Assembly: GCA_021018995.1 (NCBI GenBank)
Contig: CM037587.1
Coordinates: 15,501,366-15,565,365 of the forward strand
Length of the DNA: 64,000 nucleotides
Source: Chloranthus sessilifolius
Lineage: Eukaryota; Streptophyta; Magnoliopsida; Chloranthales; Chloranthaceae
Direction of reading: 5' to 3'
The notes under the pieces are model-generated. The model had not been told where the DNA came from. It worked only from the letters and a program-made list of their open reading frames with translations, and did not search any database. Positions 58,215-64,000 of the stretch are shown here, piece after piece (within the stretch, counting starts at the first letter, position 1; each line of letters starts with the position of its first letter). A program made the translations under genes and the position numbers.

Positions 58215-58816
58215 TCATGGCTGTCCGTCATCGGTTGGTGATTTCTCAAATTTGAAAATCATGACGTTAACTTCTTTCTTCGTGGAATCGCCCGAGGTAG
58301 GTTGCCCTTCATTTATAATGGCTTTTGGTCTAGTTGGCAGTTCCAGTTTGACTTGCCCGATGACTTCGTGTGCTGGCATTGTTAATTTTTCGATGAAGAA
58401 GTTCTTTATGTTTTGTCCGACTGGTATTTGTATGACTGAGGCTAGTATAGCGAGAGAATCTGCAAGCTCATTCTCTAGTCTGAGGATGTGCGTGAAAGAG
58501 ATTCTCTCAAGTTCTTTATAAAAAATTGAACTATTTCTAAATATGCCATCAATCTTCTTTCTTTGGTCTTTCATTCCCCGATGACTTGTGATATCATAAG
58601 TTTGGAGTCGTCGATTGTCTTCAATTGCTTGACACCCAGCTGTAGCGCTTCTTGTAGTCCGGCAATGAAGGCTTCATATTCTGCAACATTGTTAGTGATT
58701 GGGAAGTCGAGTTGGAATACTTTTGGTATGACAACTCCTGGGCTCAATAGGACTATCCCGATGCCTTTCCCTTTGTGATTGAGAGCACGGTCGAAGTAGA
58801 GGGTCCATGAAGTCAT
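58215..58816 (-). pseudogene. Tat archaeal-type RNase H
   Basis: WTLYFDRALNHKGKGIGIVL, where FDGA is usual, then TNNVAEYEAFIAGLQEAL and a DDSKLMISQV motif. After a stop, LENELADSLAILASV ends the domain. Tat elements carry this second RNase H between the normal RNase H and integrase. A frame break near 58570 and weakened motifs show decay. Confidence 0.82.
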
Positions 58817-58939
58817 GTCAGGCTCTTCATTATGAATCGTGAGTAGGTCTTCGTCAGGAAAGTCTTTGCGTACAGCTCATTGATTAGGAGCGAGAGGTTA
58901 GCGAGGTAATTGGCGATCGCCTGCCCTTTGATGGACTTC

Positions 58940-59514
58940 TATGTGACATAAGTGATGTCAAACTCTTGTAGGAGCAAATGCCAACGGGTGATCTTTTCGG
59001 ATGTAGCGGGCTTCTCAAATATATACTTCAGAGGATCTATATGTGCTAGTACTAGTATCTTATCCACTCTGAAGTAGTGTCATAGTTTCGTTGAGGCCCA
59101 CACTAGTGTGAGGCATGTCTTCTCCATTAGAGTGTATTTTTGTTCGTACTCGACCATCATTCTGCTGAGGTAATAGATAACCTTCTCTCTCTTGCGGTCT
59201 TCATCATACTGTCAAAGAATTACTCCCATAGCCTTGTGTTTCACTGACATGTAGAGGATTAGCGGTCTTCCAAGATCTAGGGGTGATAATATTGGCAGGT
59301 TGAGGAGGTACTTCTTGATGTTGTCGAAGGCTTGCTGACACTGGTCATCCCATATGTACTCGGCTCTTCCTTTAAGTAGATTGTAGAAAGGATCGCATAT
59401 GTCTGAGTGTTGGGAGATAAATCTCCTGATGAATTGCAGTCTTCCTATCAGGCCTCGTAGTTCTTTGATATTATTGGGAGGTGGCATCTCGAGAATGGCT
59501 TTGACCTTTATCAA
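58940..59514 (-). pseudogene. Tat RT connection and first RNase H, broken
   Basis: LRGLIGRLQFIRRFISQHSD and a WDDQCQQAFDNIK motif mark the RT connection, then LILYMSVKHKAMGVIL begins RNase H. The usual Asp is lost in that stretch. The rest, down to about 58940, is split by stops. Confidence 0.75.
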
Positions 59515-59599
59515 GTCGACCTCGATTCTTCGCTTACTAACTATGAATCTTAGTAGTTGATATTTCTCAGATCTTTGGAGTACCAGTCATAGTGCTTCG

Positions 59600-60250
59600 G
59601 TATGTCATTCTCAGGTTTGAGACTTTACTAGTATATCATTGATGTAGACTTCCACACACTTATGCCTCATATCGTGAAAGATGGCTATCATGGCGCATTG
59701 ATATGTGGCTCTTGCATTTTTGAGCCCGAAAGGCATGACGACGTAGCAGTAGGTTCCCCATAGCATAGTGAAGGAAGTCTTCTCTTGGCCGAACTCTACT
59801 AATTTGATCTGGTTGTATCCGAAGAAGCCATCCATAAAGGATAACATCTCATGCCCGACTATATTGTCGACCAGAGTGTCGATATGGGGTAAAGGGAAGT
59901 CATCTTTCGGGCATGCCTGATTGAGGTTTCGGAAATCGATACATACCCTTACTTTGCCGTCTTTCTTAGCGACAGGTACTATGTTTACAACCCACTTGGG
60001 GTAGAGGATGACTCGTATGAACTTGACTTTGTGTAGTTTGTTGACTTCCTCCTTGACTTGTAGCGCTGCCTGCGGGTGCATTCTTCAGAGTTTCTACTTA
60101 ACGGGCTTTGCATTGGGTTCTAAGACCAAACGATGTTCCACCAAGCTCAGGTCCAGACTGGGCATATACTCATAGGACCATGCTAATGAGCTAAGGTGAT
60201 CTTGAAGGATTTGGATGATCTGTTGTCGTTCCTTGGGGCTGAGTGTCGTG
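59600..60250 (-). pseudogene. Tat reverse transcriptase, catalytic motif mutated
   Basis: The lead-in LVLEPNAKPVK ends at 60094 with a stop. Then NIVPVAKKDGKVRVCIDFRN, FPLPHIDTLVDN, MLSFMDGFFGYNQIK and VMPFGLKNARATYQ follow. The catalytic box reads YIND where YVDD is usual, so a catalytic Asp is Asn. This RT could not work. Confidence 0.88.
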
Positions 60251-62050
60251 ATGATTAACAACTTCTTAGGCTCCTCCTCGATGCTGAAATTGATTTCTTC
60301 GGTAGGTTCGGCGATAGCTTGAGTTTGCTCGTCGAAGCGTTTGATGACCCGTTGGAAGCCCTGTGTTTCCTTAGCGGTTGGTGCTCCTTCGTCATTGTCT
60401 GTAAGCTCATATACTGCGAAATGGCTACACTGGGGGGTTAGTTTTATGGGAGCATCGATGAAATTTATGACCGTGACATCTTTAGTGAGGTGTAGGTCGA
60501 GGTTATTCATTCTCCTTTCGAAGTCATGGAGTATCTTGTCAGGTATGATTATGGGCTTGTCACTTCGTCGGGGTGCTCCGCGTCTTGGTGAGGGAGAGGT
60601 GGTAGGGTTGTTTTGAACAGAGTCGAGGTAGGGCTCCTTGATGTTGGGAGTAGAATGAAGTCCGTGTGTGATCATGTCAGTTATTTCTTCCTCGATTTCG
60701 TTGGCATGACCACTACTCATAGCCTTAGGAGAAGAGCCTCCTTGTTGGTCGTTGAATGGGTTTGGGATGAAGGGTTCCCTCTCTTTTTTGAGGTTTTTTT
60801 TTTTTTTTTAAGATTTTCTATTTTTAAATTTTTAAGGGTTTTAGGATTTTCTATTTTTTTGATTTTCGATAATAGGTATGGTATAGGGTCGGTTGCTTGA
60901 AGAGGAACTGGTGGGTTTGCTTCTTCTAGTTGGGGAAGCAGGATGACTGCTGAAGCCATTTGTACGAGTCTCCGGATGACGTGGACTAGTTCTGAATTTG
61001 ACATATTTTTTTGTAGTCCTCGTCTGGGGTGATCCTCCTGATGAGTGATGATGGTGACGGTCTAGCAGATGTGCCTTCTTCTTCTACTGTGTAAACTACT
61101 TCATCTTCGAAGAGAGTTTGGAGGTAGTAGTGGCCTAAGCTCTCATCTTTGAAATTAGACTGAAGATGTTCTTGTTGCTAAGGTTGTTCCTCGAGTGAGT
61201 TCAACTGACGTTCTTCTGGATTGGTGAGCTCTCGGCTTTGTACCTCATAGTACGCTATGATGAGTATGCATGCCCGATAGTGAGGCTGGTATGGGTGAGG
61301 GATGTAGGGATGTCCCCAAGGGCAATCCCATCCTTCGTCATTGGGGCTGAGGTTACTGTTGTTGGAGCTGAGATTGTCTTCTTCGTCTGACTGCCCTTGG
61401 AGGGCTTGGCCTAACTATTCTGCTAGTTCAAGTCTAGGCAAATCTGTCCAGTAGTCTTCATCATCACTCGGTAGCGGTTGCCATCTTCTTCTAATGATTT
61501 TTAGAATATCAGCAGCTGAGGCGCTTTTGGGATGGAGGAGCATCGAGCTCTAATTCTTCTTCGACTTCTATGAAGCCAACGTGAGAATCTTCTGCCCTTC
61601 TTGTTCGCCATATCTCGGGCAGGATAGCTCTCTCGCACTGTATTAGGATAGACGCGCATAGGTTGCAATAGGGTGACTCTGGGTAAGGACAGCGGTGCGG
61701 GCACCACCAATTGTCAAGTATGGATCGATAATCGAATTCATCATCAGGGTTTGATCCCTTGTTCTAAGAGTAATTGACTTCTTTGAGAAATTCTAGTCGT
61801 TTCACTCTCAGGAGGTCTTCAAGTTCTATGTCAGTAAGATTTGTCCAATAGTATTCTTCTTCACTTGACATCGAGAGCCAGTTCTCTCCTTTGGGTTCAT
61901 GAGGCTGGGATGACTCTGGTTCTTCCTCATTTCCTAAAGCGGCAATATGAAAGTCTTCCTCGTCAGTTGACTCCCAGTCTTTTATGTGCAACTCAGGTTC
62001 TGGAGATTCTCTTCTCTCTGTAGCGCAGGGTTCCTTAGTCTCGAACAAGG
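60251..62050 (-). pseudogene. Tat linker between protease/G-patch and RT
   Basis: Poorly conserved, acidic segments such as DWESTDEEDFHIAAL (near 61960) and EEEYYWTNLTDIELEDLL (near 61840), then SSGHANEIEEEITDMI at 60715. Position and composition fit the long variable linker of Tat polyproteins. A T-tract is at 60787-60809. No enzyme motif seen. Confidence 0.55.
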
Positions 62051-62275
62051 GCCAACTCCTTCGAGGGGCTTATCGGTATCATCGTCATCTTGATTCAAGT
62101 TTGTCAGGTTAGCGAAGACTTTGGCAATTTGCTCAATTTTAGTTACCTACAGCTTGGTGAAGGACATTTCCTTTCTTCTTGGCACATCGGTCTTTTCGGT
62201 GGTTCCGTAGACAAAGTGGTCATATAGTGACCATTTAGGCAAGGTTGGCAGGAGGTCGGCTTGCCTGTCATCTGA

Positions 62276-62731
62276 TTAGTGGCCCAACCCTGTGTGCTTG
62301 TGAACTTTCTTCAGGACAACTGGCCCTATGTGTCCTTGTCTATTCTTTCCAAGTCCTGTATGTGGGACATATCCTAGCTGATACATGAGATCCCAGCCTA
62401 TAGTTGCAGTAAGGTTTATGTCATACAGGCAGGCGAGGTCAGGGCTTGCTGCTCTCTTTGTTAATTTTTGTTGGCAGGTTGGGAGGAACGGGGGATGGCT
62501 GACTTCTACGACCGATGCGTCATTGAGATTCTCCACCCTTTTGATGTGGCCAATGTTTAGTACAGAATCATGTTCCATTGGAATGCTTGTCGCATAGTCG
62601 GAATCTATTTCTTTAAGGGGTGCATCAACATATATCCTGATGATAGAATCCTCATGAGGGAACTTGATGCATTGGTAGTATGTAGACGCTACAACCTTCA
62701 TGGATCTAACCACTTTCTCCCTAATATTCAA
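62276..62731 (-). pseudogene. Tat protease tail with G-patch domain
   Basis: A 151-codon open piece. The last 45 or so residues form a G-patch: IGWDLMYQLGYVPHTGLGKN followed by RQGH and a trailing TGLGH. G-patch is an RNA-binding, helicase-activating domain that I recall occurring downstream of protease in some plant Tat elements. The N-terminal part continues the protease region upstream. Confidence 0.7.
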
Positions 62732-63027
62732 TTGTAGGTGCTTGAGAAGTCAGAGATGTGGAAGGTGACGTATTTGGTGACTGGGCCGAGGCGGACTTGT
62801 AATTTGATGGATCCTTTGATGAAGTGTCGGGAACCATCATACACAGTGAGGGATAAGGACAAAAGCCTTATGGCTTGTTCAGTATATTCGAGCGTCTTGA
62901 GTGTCGTTATGGGACAGATGTTAAGCCCAGCTCCTGTGTCAACCAGTGCATGGGGTACTAAGAACCCCCTGATCATAACCGTCAAGTACATAGGGGCCGA
63001 GCTTTCGAGCAGTGATTCTTTAGGCAT
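62728..63027 (-). pseudogene. Tat aspartic protease
   Basis: The active-site motif LVDTGAGLNICP is intact in a 99-codon piece, preceded by VMIRGFLVPHA and followed by a KLQVRLGPVTK stretch. It would cut the polyprotein. Frames are broken on both sides. Confidence 0.8.
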
Positions 63028-63029
63028 AT

Positions 63030-64000
63030 CACCTTCGGTGAAGGTGAGTGTGGAGGTTGAGCCATAACTGAAGAAATCTCGTATAGCTCATCCAGGGTGG
63101 CATCTTCATTCGCGTGTGTCTCATTCAGCATCTCTATCAGTAGTCGATGGTATTTCGACAATTTCTTGATGAGTTCAAGGATTGATATCTGCACTGGGAC
63201 CTTTCCAAGGTGCCGAAGAAGGTCGTACTCCTAGCCTGTTTCCAGGGTTGGCTCCTTGTCAGGCCGGTGGGTTTTGTTGACATTCGGTTGAGGTGGTTGA
63301 GGTGCCGATTTTGGTGCTGGAGGTGGAGGGACTATATAAGGTGGGGGAGGTAGGTTAGCTCCTCGTTCCCTTGCTATTCTTTCTGATGGCTAGGCACCAA
63401 TGTTCTGCTTCTCTCGGGGGAATGACAGCGGTGGGTAATTGGTCCCTGATTTGAGGATCAGGCATGTTTGCCATTGACCTTGGGGCCCTGCTGTGACTGA
63501 CGTTGACGAACTCATCGCAGTGCTTGTCATAAACAGAGTGAAGTTGGAAGAAGGGATGCGCATCAGAACTATGCCATTCCATAGTGGGAGATACTGGGTG
63601 TAATCTTCCTCTTTTAGGAAGGTGGAGATCAGCACCTCCTCCTTTACCTTCGCATCTGGCTGACGTTCGACAGTAGTCTCATGCCCTCGACTTGAAGTGT
63701 TTTGGGTGAGGCAGTCTACCCATGCAATGATCGCGGTTTAAAGGACATTGCCTTCATCTTCAGGCTCAGGGGTAGTGGAGTTGTCTAAGAATTTAGGGGT
63801 GTAGAGGGTTCTACAGGTCGGAGGCTTGGTCTTCTAACCCTGAATGATTGGCCTCGAATTTGAGTGAAGACTGGATATGACGGAGGATTTTGAGGAGCAA
63901 TCCTGGTGATCAGGGATGAAGGATGTGGACGGATGATGGGAGGCCTCAGAGAATCACCTGGATGGGCTGAAGCATGGATCAAAATGCTAGAAAATAGATA
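63030..64000 (-). pseudogene. Tat gag remnants
   Basis: Short minus-strand pieces: a helical KKLSKYHRLLIEML stretch near 63160, a proline-rich stretch, and a basic Arg/Pro/Ser-rich piece near 63800-63980. I cannot align a gag core. The assignment rests on the position upstream of the protease. Confidence 0.45.

Larger units (their letters stand above)
58054..64000 (-). mobile_element. Tat-lineage element, gag to RNase H part, runs off the window
   Basis: Order on the minus strand from the right edge: gag remnants, aspartic protease, G-patch region, acidic linker, RT, RNase H, then archaeal-type RNase H. The second RNase H and the RT wording (CIDFRNLNQACPKDDFPLPH) are hallmarks of the Tat lineage. 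The 5' LTR is outside the window. Confidence 0.85.

Overview
The window is plant nuclear repeat DNA. The evidence is Ty3/gypsy LTR retrotransposons of three plant lineages (Tat/Ogre-like, Athila-like and Tekay/Del-type chromovirus), primer-binding sites matching plant tRNA-Asp and initiator tRNA-Met, and a plant mobile domain (PMD) gene with spliceosomal introns. I see no intact host gene, tRNA, rRNA or CRISPR. The species cannot be named from sequence alone. The nesting suggests heterochromatin of a medium or large angiosperm genome.

Layout. The oldest layer appears to be one Tat-lineage element on the minus strand. Its gag/PR/G-patch/RT/RNase H region is at 58054-64000, its integrase is at 46300-48688, an antisense (plus-strand) PMD gene is in pieces between 11448 and 45921, and a probable 3' untranslated region full of diverged GATGGGAC motifs is at 1-3806. 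Removing the insertions leaves about 16 kb, a plausible Tat size. Into it went: Athila-A (3807-11202, plus, two LTRs); Tekay-1 (12447-24075, minus, TSD ctttc, inside PMD exon 2); Athila-C (24864 to about 44600, plus, 3' LTR lost, inside PMD exon 4); and Athila-B (about 48689-58053, minus, inside Tat pol). Athila-C was then hit by a solo Athila LTR (D, 29013-42156, minus), which was itself hit by Tekay-2 (29660-41296, minus, TSD cctct). The 3' LTR of Athila-B was hit by a 1.66-kb TG...CA element (E, 49883-51542) that looks like a solo LTR. Nesting reaches four levels.

How the parts work. The two Tekay elements carry gag, PR-RT-RNase H-integrase with a degenerate chromodomain-like end and, unusually, a sense accessory ORF between pol and the 3' LTR. 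That ORF has its own TATA box and an array of CGCTCGAGCG palindromes resembling the array and TATA box in the LTR. Both Tekay copies also seem to hold a 151-159 bp intron exactly at the gag-protease junction. The Athila-like elements have gag but no pol, so they would depend on another element's enzymes. Athila-C encodes an accessory protein homologous to the Tekay accessory protein, although the two belong to different gypsy lineages. All reading frames are damaged to some degree. The Tekay-1 accessory ORF is the best preserved, with one internal stop in 428 codons.
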